Assembly: GCA_031287245.1 (NCBI GenBank)
Contig: JAITTD010000172.1
Coordinates: 1-32,838, forward strand
From: Bacteroidales bacterium
GTDB lineage: Bacteria > Bacteroidota > Bacteroidia > Bacteroidales > UBA4181
Length of the DNA stretch: 32,838 nt
Direction: 5' to 3'
This document shows positions 1 through 7,969 of this stretch, one piece after another. The position numbers and the translations under genes were made by a program. How positions within the stretch are numbered: the first letter of the stretch is position 1; each line of letters begins with the position of its first letter. The notes beneath the pieces are model-generated. The model was given only the letters and a program-made list of their open reading frames with translations, was not told the origin of the DNA and ran no database searches.

Positions 1-953
1 GAAGCGCACAGTGTAGGCATTTTGTTGTCAGCGGCGGCAATTGACGGTCGGTAGTAAGACAGAACAGGCAGGGAAGAAAAAGTCGAAATACCGGCAGACT
101 GCGTGGACGAGGTACACACTGTCCCGTTGAAATCGCGCACCCACGCAGTGACATCGGTGGTTGCCGCTTCGCATGTTTTCAACTGAATATTTTCGGTAAT
201 GGTTAGCGTTTCGCCGTTATCAAATATTGCATCGCCATTGCCGCCATTGATGGTGATGGCGCTTTGCAAAGCCGCACCCCACAGTTTGATGCGTTTTCCT
301 CCGGGAATATCACTGATGTCGCCGACAGGAACGCCGATGTCCAATTTGTTTGTGTCATGTAAATCGTCTATGAGCAGGGTATCTAATTTGGCGCCGAGAT
401 TTTGCACGGTAATGCTTCGTGGAGCCGGCGTTCTCACGTCTATAATCATAGGCGCCAGCGGACTCACGTTCATCTGTGGACGGTACACAGAAGACGGTCC
501 ATCTCCGCTTTCGGCAGCCACCTCTGCGGACGTGTTGTCATAGAGCGTGTATGTGAAAAAATTATTTCCATTGTTCTGATGTACATAACTGCAACCCAAG
601 CGTATGGAAAAAGAGATGGTAAGTTCAGTGTCGGCGACAATGTTGCTCAGCATAAACACCGGATTTTGCAGGTCGGTAGCATCCACTGCAGTAACACCTG
701 TGGGTGCAGTCGGCGCAGAGATATATTCGGCGCCCGCAGGCATACCGACTTTCAGTTTGTAATCGGTAAGTGCCGCACTTGTGGCGTTTTTGACAGTCAC
801 TTGATAAATTCCGCCCGTCGCATCGCCCACAGAAAGCGAGGTTACGGCAGGTGGATTTTCAGGATAGATACTTATCTGTGTCTGTGCAGAAAGCAACAGG
901 CTGTTGAGTGCAAATACAGTCGCAAACAGGACTTTAGGAAACGTAAATTTCAT
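1..953 (-). CDS. Secreted surface protein, N-terminal part (cut by window edge)
   Basis: An open frame runs on the minus strand from ATG at 953 to the window edge with no stop, giving about 317 residues. A second in-frame ATG lies two codons upstream (959). The protein begins MKFTFPKVLFATVFALNSLL and then LSAQ, a clear signal peptide cut near residue 24-25. After it comes beta-rich sequence with conserved-repeat (DUF11-like) character: a stretch about valid tissue such as VTVKNATSAALTDYKLKVGM, then TLTITENIQLK further on. This is typical of very large Bacteroidetes surface or gliding-type proteins whose C-terminus carries a sorting domain, but that end is outside the window. No catalytic motif is visible. 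The plus-strand open frames over this region are antisense shadows. I am confident that it is coding and exported, and unsure of the family. Confidence 0.8.
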   Translation of the reverse strand, partial: MKFTFPKVLFATVFALNSLLLSAQTQISIYPENPPAVTSLSVGDATGGIYQVTVKNATSAALTDYKLKVGMPAGAEYISAPTAPTGVTAVDATDLQNPVFMLSNIVADTELTISFSIRLGCSYVHQNNGNNFFTYTLYDNTSAEVAAESGDGPSSVYRPQMNVSPLAPMIIDVRTPAPRSITVQNLGAKLDTLLIDDLHDTNKLDIGVPVGDISDIPGGKRIKLWGAALQSAITINGGNGDAIFDNGETLTITENIQLKTCEAATTDVTAWVRDFNGTVCTSSTQSAGISTFSSLPVLSYYRPSIAAADNKMPTLCA

Positions 954-980
954 TGTCATTGAAATGGATATTTTTTTTCG

Positions 981-1010
981 CAAAGTTATTTATTTTTTGA
1001 TGTTTTCAAT
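981..1010 (-). promoter_or_regulatory. Candidate promoter of the surface-protein gene
   Basis: On the minus strand a perfect Bacteroidetes -7 box TAACTTTG (981-988) is preceded, after an 18-bp spacer, by ATTG (1007-1010) as a weak -33 box. The start codon follows about 27 nt downstream of the -7 box. Inference from consensus only. Confidence 0.55.
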
Positions 1011-1034
1011 TATTTTTTTGATATTTTTTTGAAT

Positions 1035-1173
1035 AGGGCATGCACCATCACCACATGCGGTGAGACACCATCACCACATGCGGTGAGACATCATCACCAC
1101 ATGCGGTGAGACACCATCACCACATGCGGTGAGACACCATCACCACATGCGGTGAGACATCACCACATGCCCT
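1035..1173. repeat. 23-bp tandem repeat array with inverted ends
   Basis: Five consecutive 23-bp units occupy 1043-1065, 1066-1088, 1089-1111, 1112-1134 and 1135-1157. They are identical except for one C-to-T change in the third. A shortened sixth copy follows at 1158-1170. Each unit contains the imperfect palindrome CACCACATGCGGTG. The array is bounded by AGGGCATG (1035-1042) and its exact complement CATGCCCT (1166-1173), and the 28-bp palindrome begins at the next base. The rest of the 960-1319 gap is AT-rich promoter sequence. No coding frame in the gap looks genuine. Confidence 0.95.
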
Positions 1174-1201
1174 GTAGAGACGGTGCGCGCACCGTCTCTA
1201 C
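1174..1201. repeat. Perfect 28-bp palindrome, copy 1
   Basis: GTAGAGACGGTGCG is followed directly by its exact reverse complement, so the two 14-base arms form a perfect hairpin or cruciform. Including T1173 and A1202 the symmetry extends to 30 bp. The same 28 bases recur at 32773-32800. There is no T-run after it, so it is more like a dispersed REP-type element than a terminator. Confidence 0.95.
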
Positions 1202-1268
1202 ATCTACGAAACTTTGATAAGTTAATAAATGTTAATATCTTTCAGGATGATGCCGACATATATTTATT

Positions 1269-1301
1269 TTTGTTATTTTTGTCCGAAATTTATTACCTTT
1301 A
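1269..1301 (+). promoter_or_regulatory. Candidate promoter of the first Gfo/Idh/MocA gene
   Basis: TTTG at 1269-1272, a 21-bp spacer, then TACCTTTA at 1294-1301 matches the Bacteroidetes -33/-7 pattern with one mismatch in the -7 box. The start codon follows 18 nt later. Consensus-based inference. Confidence 0.45.
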
Positions 1302-1319
1302 TCAATTAAAACATAAAAA

Positions 1320-2615
1320 ATGACGACACGACGTGATTTTCTCCGGCAGGGCACTTTGCTCGGCGCCGGACTAACGGCAAGTCCTTTCATCATCAAGGCT
1401 GGAGGGATAGGCGCCAATGACAAAATAAGAGTGGGATTAATAGGTTGCAAGGGCATGGGCTATGGCGACCTCGAAAATTTTCTGCGCTTTCCAGAGGTAG
1501 AATGTGTGGCGCTTGCCGACATTGACAGCGAGGTGCTGAACAGCCGTGCTGCCGAAACCGAGAAAAAAACCGGCAAAAAGGTGAAACACCTCTACAAAGA
1601 TTGGAGAAAACTCATAGACCACAAAGACATAGATGTGGTCATCATAGGCACACCCGACCATTGGCATTGCCTGCAATTGGTGGCAGCCTGTCAAACAGGC
1701 AAAGATGTGTATTGCGAAAAACCGTTGGGCAACAGTATTGGAGAATGTAACATCATGTTGCGTGCGGCCGAGCGCTACAACCGCGTTGTGCAGGTAGGTC
1801 AGTGGCAACGCAGCGACCCGCACTGGCAGGATGCCGTAGCCTTTCTGCGAACGGGACAGTTAGGCAAAATCCGCACCGTGCGCGTGTTCTCCTATCAGGG
1901 ATGGTGCCCTTCCATTCCTGTGAAACCGGATGAACCCGTTCCGGCAGGCGTGGACTACGATATGTGGTTAGGTCCGGCGCCCAAGCGTCCGTTCAACAGA
2001 AATCGCTTTCATTTCACGTTCCGCTGGTTTTGGGACTATGCCGGAGGATTGATGACCGACTGGGGCGTTCACCTGCTTGATTACGCTCTCTACGGCATGA
2101 ACGTCACTGCGCCTGAATCGGTGATGGCTTCGGGCGGAAAGTTCGGTTATCCCGACGACGCCTGCGAAACGCCCGACTTGCTGCAAACCATCTACACGTT
2201 CAAAGATTTCACAGTGCTTTGGGATCATGCCATCGGCATTGACGATGGCGGCTACGGACGTACCCACGGCTTGGGTTTCGTAGGCGAAAACGGCACATTG
2301 GTTGTTGACCGCGGCGGATGGGAAGTGATACCCGAAGGAAAACGCATGCAAGCCGTGCCATTGACGAAGAACTATGGAAAGGGTGGATTATACTACCACG
2401 TGGAAAACCATTTGGAGTGTATCAAATCCCGCAATCGCAACTGTAATGCCAGCATAGAGATAGGAGCGCACATTGCCAAATTCTCGCAATTGGGCAACAT
2501 TGCATACCGCACAGGCAAAAAACTGTCTTGGGACGGAACAAGTTTCCACGATGCGGAAGCCGATTCGTACCTGACCAAAGCATACAGAGCGCCATGGGAA
2601 CTCCCCAAAATCTAA
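1320..2615 (+). CDS. Tat-exported Gfo/Idh/MocA family oxidoreductase
   Basis: 431 residues. The N-terminus MTTRRDFLRQGTLLGAG carries a twin-arginine signal (RR at 4-5), so the protein probably folds with its nicotinamide cofactor in the cytoplasm and is exported to the periplasm. The Rossmann fold starts at about residue 36 (VGLIGCKGMG, 38-47). The family Lys lies in EKP at 133-135, and a GVHLLD motif (His251, Asp254) supplies the usual substrate-site His and Asp. Family members oxidise, reduce or epimerise sugars with NAD(P), and some (GH109 type) use bound NAD to cleave glycosides. The substrate cannot be read from the sequence. The gene stands before a terminator and upstream of GH51, consistent with a role in plant-glycoside breakdown. 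Confidence 0.9.
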   Translation: MTTRRDFLRQGTLLGAGLTASPFIIKAGGIGANDKIRVGLIGCKGMGYGDLENFLRFPEVECVALADIDSEVLNSRAAETEKKTGKKVKHLYKDWRKLIDHKDIDVVIIGTPDHWHCLQLVAACQTGKDVYCEKPLGNSIGECNIMLRAAERYNRVVQVGQWQRSDPHWQDAVAFLRTGQLGKIRTVRVFSYQGWCPSIPVKPDEPVPAGVDYDMWLGPAPKRPFNRNRFHFTFRWFWDYAGGLMTDWGVHLLDYALYGMNVTAPESVMASGGKFGYPDDACETPDLLQTIYTFKDFTVLWDHAIGIDDGGYGRTHGLGFVGENGTLVVDRGGWEVIPEGKRMQAVPLTKNYGKGGLYYHVENHLECIKSRNRNCNASIEIGAHIAKFSQLGNIAYRTGKKLSWDGTSFHDAEADSYLTKAYRAPWELPKI

Positions 2616-2623
2616 ATCAGAAG

Positions 2624-2661
2624 GCACACAGATGACGATACATCCTCTGTGTGCTGTTTTT
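2624..2661 (+). terminator. Intrinsic terminator after the first oxidoreductase gene
   Basis: Nine-base stem GCACACAGA (2624-2632) pairs with TCTGTGTGC (2646-2654), followed by TGTTTTTAT. It lies 8 nt after the stop codon, so the GH51 gene probably has its own promoter or relies on readthrough. Confidence 0.75.
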
Positions 2662-2685
2662 ATATTATCATTATAAAAATCACCC

Positions 2686-4215
2686 ATGAAAAAAGTATTT
2701 TTGTATTATATTGTTGCCCTACTTGGAATGTTGGTTCCGGTGCAGGCTCAAAACAAACTCATCATCAACGCTGACCAGGGCAAAGAAGTGATCAGCAAGC
2801 ATATCTACGGGCATTTTTCCGAACATCTCGGTCACTGCATTTATGGCGGCTACTGGGTGGGTGAAGATTCGCCGATTCCCAACACCCGCGGCATTCGCAA
2901 CGATGTGGTGAAAGCCTTGAAGAACATCAGTATTCCGAACCTGCGATGGCCCGGTGGCTGCTTTGCCGATGAGTATCACTGGATGGACGGCATCGGTCCG
3001 CGCAGCCAGCGTCCCAAGATGGTCAACACGCATTGGGGCGGCGTAGTGGAGGACAACAGTTTCGGTACGCACGAATTTCTCGACCTCTGCGAACAGTTGG
3101 GCTGCGAACCGTATATCTGCGGCAACGTGGGCAGCGGCACGGTGGAGGAAATGTCCAAATGGGTGGAATACATCACTTCCGACGGTGACAGCCCGATGGC
3201 AAATCTTCGCAAACAAAACGGGCGCGAAAAACCTTGGAAGGTGAAATTTTGGGGCGTAGGCAACGAAAACTGGGGCTGCGGCGGAAACATGACCGCCGAG
3301 TTTTACACCGACCAGTACCGCCGTTACGCCACTTATTGCCGCAACTATGGCGATAATCGCCTGTATAAAATAGCAGGTGGACCCAACAGGAATGATTACC
3401 ACTGGACGGAAACTTTGATGAAAAGCGCAGCAGGACAGATGCACGCTCTTTCACTGCATTATTATACAGGGTCGGGCAACAATCGCTCTGCAACGCAATT
3501 TGATGAAACGGATTATTTCAATACCATTCACAGCACACTGTATATGGACGAATTAATCACCAGACATGCTACCATCATGGACAAATACGACCCGCAAAAA
3601 CGGGTGGGATTGATTCCCGACGAATGGGGTGTATGGTACAGTGTCGAGCCGGGCACCAACCCCGGGTTTCTGTACCAGCAGAATACCTTGCGCGATGCAA
3701 TTGTGGCTGCTACGAATCTGAACATTTTCAACGCCCATGCCGACCGCGTAAAAATGACCAATATCGCACAAACCATCAACGTATTGCAGGCTGTGATTCT
3801 TACCGATCATGAAAAAATGCTGCTCACGCCCACCTATTGGGCTTTCTACCTCTATAAAGTACACCAGGACGCTACCTTGCTGCCTGTTGCATTTTCATGT
3901 AACAAATATGAATTGAATGGACGAAAAATGGACGCCATCAGCGTATCAGCGTCCAAAGATGCAGCGGGAAAAATTCATATCACTTTGGTGAACATCGACC
4001 CCAACAAGGAACAAACGATCGAAACCGAGTTGAGAGGCGCTGCCGTCAAAAACGTTTCAGGACAAGTGCTGACTTCCGCTCATCTCACCGACCACAACAC
4101 CTTTGACAAGCCGAATACCGTCACCGTAAAAGCGTTCAACGCTGCCAAACTGTCAAAAGGCACAGTATCAGTAACCCTGCCTGCTAAATCAGTAGTAATG
4201 CTGGAAATAGAATGA
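2686..4215 (+). CDS. GH51 alpha-L-arabinofuranosidase, secreted
   Basis: 509 residues with signal peptide MKKVFLYYIVALLGMLVPVQ then AQ, so export to the periplasm is expected. It is a full-length GH51 enzyme: a TIM barrel from about residue 25 to 400 and a C-terminal beta domain from about 400 to 509. The family landmarks are RWPGGCFADEYHW (87-99), the acid/base Glu194 in GVGNENWG, and the nucleophile Glu313 in IPDEWGVWY. Known members release terminal alpha-L-arabinofuranose from arabinan, arabinoxylan and arabinosides by a retaining mechanism. The stop codon overlaps the start of the ROK gene by 4 nt (ATGA), which indicates translational coupling. The minus-strand GH127 elsewhere in the window supplies the activity on the opposite anomer. 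Confidence 0.95.
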   Translation: MKKVFLYYIVALLGMLVPVQAQNKLIINADQGKEVISKHIYGHFSEHLGHCIYGGYWVGEDSPIPNTRGIRNDVVKALKNISIPNLRWPGGCFADEYHWMDGIGPRSQRPKMVNTHWGGVVEDNSFGTHEFLDLCEQLGCEPYICGNVGSGTVEEMSKWVEYITSDGDSPMANLRKQNGREKPWKVKFWGVGNENWGCGGNMTAEFYTDQYRRYATYCRNYGDNRLYKIAGGPNRNDYHWTETLMKSAAGQMHALSLHYYTGSGNNRSATQFDETDYFNTIHSTLYMDELITRHATIMDKYDPQKRVGLIPDEWGVWYSVEPGTNPGFLYQQNTLRDAIVAATNLNIFNAHADRVKMTNIAQTINVLQAVILTDHEKMLLTPTYWAFYLYKVHQDATLLPVAFSCNKYELNGRKMDAISVSASKDAAGKIHITLVNIDPNKEQTIETELRGAAVKNVSGQVLTSAHLTDHNTFDKPNTVTVKAFNAAKLSKGTVSVTLPAKSVVMLEIE

Positions 4216-5108
4216 AAAACCAAAAATACAATATCGGCGCAGATGTGGGAGGAACGCACATTTCGAGCGCGCTGGTTGACATGTACAGCGGAAAAGTGCT
4301 GAACGAAAGCCTGCGCGAAGTGAAAATCGATTCGTCCGGCAGCATGGAACATATCACAGGCGCGCTGCGAACAGTGTTGCAAATGACTGTTGCCGGACAG
4401 GAACACCCTGTTGAAAGCGTGGGAATTGCCATGCCCGGTCCCTTTGATTATATCGGCGGAATATCGCTGATCAAAGGCGTTCACAAATTCGATGCCATCT
4501 ATGGACTCGACCTCAAACAAATTGTTCGCGAAAGCGTGCCTGCCCGCCGCATCGTTTTCGAAAATGACGCCGTTTGCTTCGCTCTGGGCGAACATTACGC
4601 AGGCGCATCCAAAGGAACGGAACGCTCATTGACGATAACGCTCGGTACCGGCTTCGGCTCCACCTTTTTAACCGACGGCACAGCGCAAACATCGGGCAAC
4701 GGCGTGCCCGACGGCGGTTTTCTCTACAATCAGCCTTTCGGGAACAGCATAGCCGATGATTACTTTTCCACAAGATGGTTTACAGGGCAATGGAAAGAAG
4801 CCGCAGGGGTGGACATCGCAGGTGTGAAAGAAATTGCAGAACTGGCTATGCTAAAAAACATGACAGCATTGCAAATTTTTGAAAACTTTACAGATAATCT
4901 GAGCGAATTTATCGCCCCGTGGTTGAAACGCTTTGAACCGGAAATATTAGTGCTTGGCGGAAGCATCGCCCGTTCCTCATCGCTCTTTATGGACCATCTG
5001 AAAGAAAAACTGAGCAGCAAAGGTATTTTCCAGACTGTGAGCACCTGCCGGCTTTGGGAACAGGCGCCCGTGATAGGAGCAGCCATGAACGCGGGGACAG
5101 GCAAATAA
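4212..5108 (+). CDS. ROK-family sugar kinase-like protein
   Basis: 298 residues, cytoplasmic, no signal peptide. The phosphate-binding loop is GADVGGTH (9-16), the catalytic-base motif is FENDA with Asp119, and the second phosphate motif is LGTGFGS (144-150). These make it an ASKHA-fold ROK protein, probably a hexose or related sugar kinase. The N-terminus has no helix-turn-helix, so it is not a ROK repressor. The Cys-rich zinc motif (CxCGxxGCxE) that most ROK kinases carry after the catalytic Asp is absent: that region reads SGNGVPDGGFLYNQPFG. The gene overlaps GH51 by 4 nt and probably acts on a sugar released by the cluster. The exact substrate is unknown. Confidence 0.85.
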   Translation: MKNQKYNIGADVGGTHISSALVDMYSGKVLNESLREVKIDSSGSMEHITGALRTVLQMTVAGQEHPVESVGIAMPGPFDYIGGISLIKGVHKFDAIYGLDLKQIVRESVPARRIVFENDAVCFALGEHYAGASKGTERSLTITLGTGFGSTFLTDGTAQTSGNGVPDGGFLYNQPFGNSIADDYFSTRWFTGQWKEAAGVDIAGVKEIAELAMLKNMTALQIFENFTDNLSEFIAPWLKRFEPEILVLGGSIARSSSLFMDHLKEKLSSKGIFQTVSTCRLWEQAPVIGAAMNAGTGK

Positions 5109-5177
5109 AACCGTGCACTCCCCTACCCTTCCATTATCACAGGCTATGACAACCGACAATCCGCATACCGCATCCTT

Positions 5178-5209
5178 CTCGCAGGTACCGAAAAAGTGCT
5201 CGCAGGTAC
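5178..5209 (+). promoter_or_regulatory. Two 11-bp direct repeats, 21-bp period, upstream of GH3
   Basis: CTCGCAGGTAC occurs at 5178-5188 and again at 5199-5209, exactly 21 bp apart, in the 159-bp gap before the GH3 start. The proximal copy ends one base before CTTG (5211-5214), a possible -33 box. No perfect -7 box is seen downstream; TATTTATT (5230-5237) is the nearest candidate. The spacing fits an AraC-type activator site. Functional role is inferred. Confidence 0.5.
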
Positions 5210-5267
5210 TCTTGCGGAAAACAGAAAAATATTTATTCCATACATTATATAATATACATAATATACC

Positions 5268-7934
5268 ATGATGAAAAAATGCTTGACAGTAGCCGCCGGC
5301 TTGTGCTTATGGCTTGCCGTTGCCTGCGAAAAGAAAGAAGCAGATTATAAAAATCCGGATTTGCCGGTGGAAACCAGAGTCAACGACCTGTTGAAAAGGA
5401 TGACATTGGAAGAGAAATTTTGGCAACTGTATCTGATGCCGGGCGACCTCGAAAGTCTCAGCAAAGAACAGTTGAAACACGGCATTTTCGGCTTGCAGAT
5501 TGCCACCGGCAGCGCGTCCGGCGCAGCCGATAAACAGATGTTGCAGTACGATTCCCGCGTCACCGCCAAGGTGACTGCCGAAAAGATCAACGCGGTACAG
5601 AAATTCTTTGTTGAAGAAACACGTTTGGGCATCCCCATCATAGCGGTGGACGAAGCCCTGCACGGGTTAGTTCGCGAAGGCGCCACTTCCTTTCCTCAGT
5701 CCATCGCCTTAGCCGCCACCTTCGACACCACGCTGATGCGCAGCGTATCTGCCGCCATTGCCCGCGAATGTAAAACCAGAGGCATCCGGCAAGTGCTTTC
5801 GCCGGTTGTCAATCTGGCTTCGGACGTCCGCTGGGGGCGCACGGAGGAAACCTACGGCGAGGACCCGTATCTGTCCGCCTGTATGGGCGTTGCTTTTGTC
5901 CGCAGTTTTGAGGAGACGGGCATCATCACCACGCCCAAGCATTTCGTGGCGAATGTAGGCGAAGGCGGACGCGACAGTTACCCGATTCCGCTCTCCGAAC
6001 GGGCGCTCGAAGAAACGCATTATGTCCCGTTCAAAGCCTGTTTTCAGGAAGGCAAAGCCACTTCCGTGATGACGGCTTACAACACGCTCGATGGCAGTCC
6101 ATGTTCAGCCAGCGCCGCGCTGCTGCGAGACAAACTGGAAAACGAGTGGGGCTTCGAGGGCTTTTCCATTTCCGACGCCGACGCGGTCAACATCATCCAC
6201 AAACTTCACCACACGGTGGACAGTTATGGCGAAGCCGGCGCCGATGCCATCAACAACGGTCTGGACGTGATTTTTCAGGTGGATTACGACGAGCACATCC
6301 CTTTTCTGAACGCTTTTCGCGACGGTATGGTGTCGCAAGCCGCTATCGACAATGCCGTCAGGCGCGTACTCCGTGCCAAATTCCGTTTGGGACTGTTTGA
6401 AAACCCCTACGTCGATCCGGAGGAAGCCGTCCAATGGAACGGAACGGCACAACACCGTCAATTATCCCTGGACGCAGCCCGTAAATCCATCGTATTGCTG
6501 AAAAACGACCACACGCTGCCCTTGTCCAAATCCGTCAGGAACATCGCTGTCATCGGCGAGGACGCTGCTGAGGCGCGTTTGGGAGGATACTGCGGTCCGG
6601 GCATCAACAAAGTCAGCATTTTGCAGGCAATTGAAAAGAAGATGGGCGCCACCGCCCGCATTCACCACGCGCCGGGATGTCAACGCATCCATCCCGAACA
6701 CGTCATTGTGCCGTCTGACCATCTTTCATACAACGGAAAGAAAGGCTTACAGGGCGAATATTTCAGCAACATCCGCTGGGAAGGCACGCCTGCAATGGTG
6801 CGCATCGACGACCGCATTCAGTTCAGATGGACTCTCTTTTCGCCCCATCCCGACTTGCTCGACTTCGACTGGTATTCTGCCCGCTGGACGGGAAAACTCA
6901 CCGCGCCGGTGTCCGGACGGTATGAAATCGGCATCGAAGGAAACGATGGCTACACCTTATACATTGACGGAAAGCCGCTCATTGAACGGATACCGAAGGT
7001 ATCCTACCGGAAAACCACCGTTCCATTCACCTTTGAAAAGGGAAAATCGTATGACATACGGGTTGATTTTTATGAAAATACGCACAACGGGCGCATTAAT
7101 TTAGTGTGGAATGTCGGCTGCGAAAGCGAAGATTCGTCCATTCGGGAAGCGGTGGAGGCAGCCCGCCGCAGCGACGTGGCGATTGTGGCTGTCGGCATTG
7201 AAGAAGGCGAGTTCAGGGATCGCGCCATGATTCATTTGCCCGGGAGGCAGGAAGAACTGATTCTCCGCGTGGCGGCTACCGGCGTACCGACCGTTGTAGT
7301 GATTGTTGGCGGCAGCGCCGTCACGATGGAGTCGTGGTTTGACCGGGTGCCTGCCATTGTTGACGCCTGGTACCTTGGCGATGAAGGCGGCACGGCTGTC
7401 GGCGACATCCTGTTCGGCGACTGCAACCCATCAGGCAAACTGCCCGTCACCTTCCCCATTACGGTAGCGCAGTTGCCGCTGACATACCGCCATTTGCCGA
7501 CAGGACGAAGCGACGAATACGTCAATCTTACCGGCGAGCCTTTGTTTGCGTTTGGTCACGGACTGAGTTACACCACCTTTGAATATTCCCAACTTTCCGT
7601 GTCGCCGGAAGCCATCCGCCCCGACGGAAAAGCAACCGTCACCTGCCGCATTAAGAACACGGGCGCAGTAAAAGGCGAGGAAGTGGCGCAACTCTACCTG
7701 CACGACCAAATTGCTGACGTTGCCGTTCCCACCACCAAACTGTGCGGATTTCAACGAATTGAACTGGCGCCGGGCGAAGAAAAAACCGTTCGGTTCATGC
7801 TGGATTCCAGTGCGCTGGAACACCTCAACGTCAATATGCAAAGGGTAGTGGAACCGGGGCAGTTCAGAGTCACCATCGGCAGTTCGTCCAAAGATATTCG
7901 ATTGAGAGGTTTTTTGGAAGTAAAAAAGCCCTAA
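5268..7934 (+). CDS. GH3 beta-glycosidase lipoprotein with PA14 insert
   Basis: 888 residues. The signal sequence ends in LAVAC with the lipobox Cys at 20, so the protein is probably anchored in the outer or inner membrane. The GH3 N-terminal barrel (about 35-370) has KHFVANVGEGGRDSYP (224-239) and the nucleophile motif FSISDAD, with Asp303 as the likely nucleophile. The C-terminal alpha/beta-sandwich domain starts near 395 and is interrupted by a PA14 domain at about 492-618 (LQGEYFSNIRWEG; later GNDGYTLYIDGKPL). It resumes with the EEGEFRDR acid/base region (645-652). A fibronectin-III-like domain ends the protein (about 780-885). PA14-bearing GH3 enzymes typically cleave beta-glucosides or beta-xylosides. 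An ATG codon follows immediately, so the start could be 5271. Confidence 0.93.
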   Translation: MMKKCLTVAAGLCLWLAVACEKKEADYKNPDLPVETRVNDLLKRMTLEEKFWQLYLMPGDLESLSKEQLKHGIFGLQIATGSASGAADKQMLQYDSRVTAKVTAEKINAVQKFFVEETRLGIPIIAVDEALHGLVREGATSFPQSIALAATFDTTLMRSVSAAIARECKTRGIRQVLSPVVNLASDVRWGRTEETYGEDPYLSACMGVAFVRSFEETGIITTPKHFVANVGEGGRDSYPIPLSERALEETHYVPFKACFQEGKATSVMTAYNTLDGSPCSASAALLRDKLENEWGFEGFSISDADAVNIIHKLHHTVDSYGEAGADAINNGLDVIFQVDYDEHIPFLNAFRDGMVSQAAIDNAVRRVLRAKFRLGLFENPYVDPEEAVQWNGTAQHRQLSLDAARKSIVLLKNDHTLPLSKSVRNIAVIGEDAAEARLGGYCGPGINKVSILQAIEKKMGATARIHHAPGCQRIHPEHVIVPSDHLSYNGKKGLQGEYFSNIRWEGTPAMVRIDDRIQFRWTLFSPHPDLLDFDWYSARWTGKLTAPVSGRYEIGIEGNDGYTLYIDGKPLIERIPKVSYRKTTVPFTFEKGKSYDIRVDFYENTHNGRINLVWNVGCESEDSSIREAVEAARRSDVAIVAVGIEEGEFRDRAMIHLPGRQEELILRVAATGVPTVVVIVGGSAVTMESWFDRVPAIVDAWYLGDEGGTAVGDILFGDCNPSGKLPVTFPITVAQLPLTYRHLPTGRSDEYVNLTGEPLFAFGHGLSYTTFEYSQLSVSPEAIRPDGKATVTCRIKNTGAVKGEEVAQLYLHDQIADVAVPTTKLCGFQRIELAPGEEKTVRFMLDSSALEHLNVNMQRVVEPGQFRVTIGSSSKDIRLRGFLEVKKP

Positions 7935-7937
7935 ACC

Positions 7938-7965
7938 CGAAACTCGAAACTCGAAACTCGAAACC
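7938..7965. repeat. Heptad repeat CGAAACT, four units
   Basis: CGAAACT is repeated three times (7938-7958) and a fourth unit, CGAAACC, ends at 7965. It fills nearly the whole 35-bp gap between the GH3 stop and the AraC-type start (7970), so copy-number slippage here would alter the leader of the regulator gene. Confidence 0.9.
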
Positions 7966-7969
7966 CAAT

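Noticed and set aside
402..962. Plus-strand open frame of 186 codons
   Set aside because: It is antisense to the signal-peptide-bearing surface-protein gene and shows no family features.
1043..1170. CRISPR array
   Set aside because: The 23-bp units are contiguous with no spacers, and no cas genes are present.
1174..1201. Palindrome as an intrinsic terminator
   Set aside because: It has no T-run on either side, lies between two divergent genes where no transcript ends, and recurs identically after a real terminator at 32721-32760.
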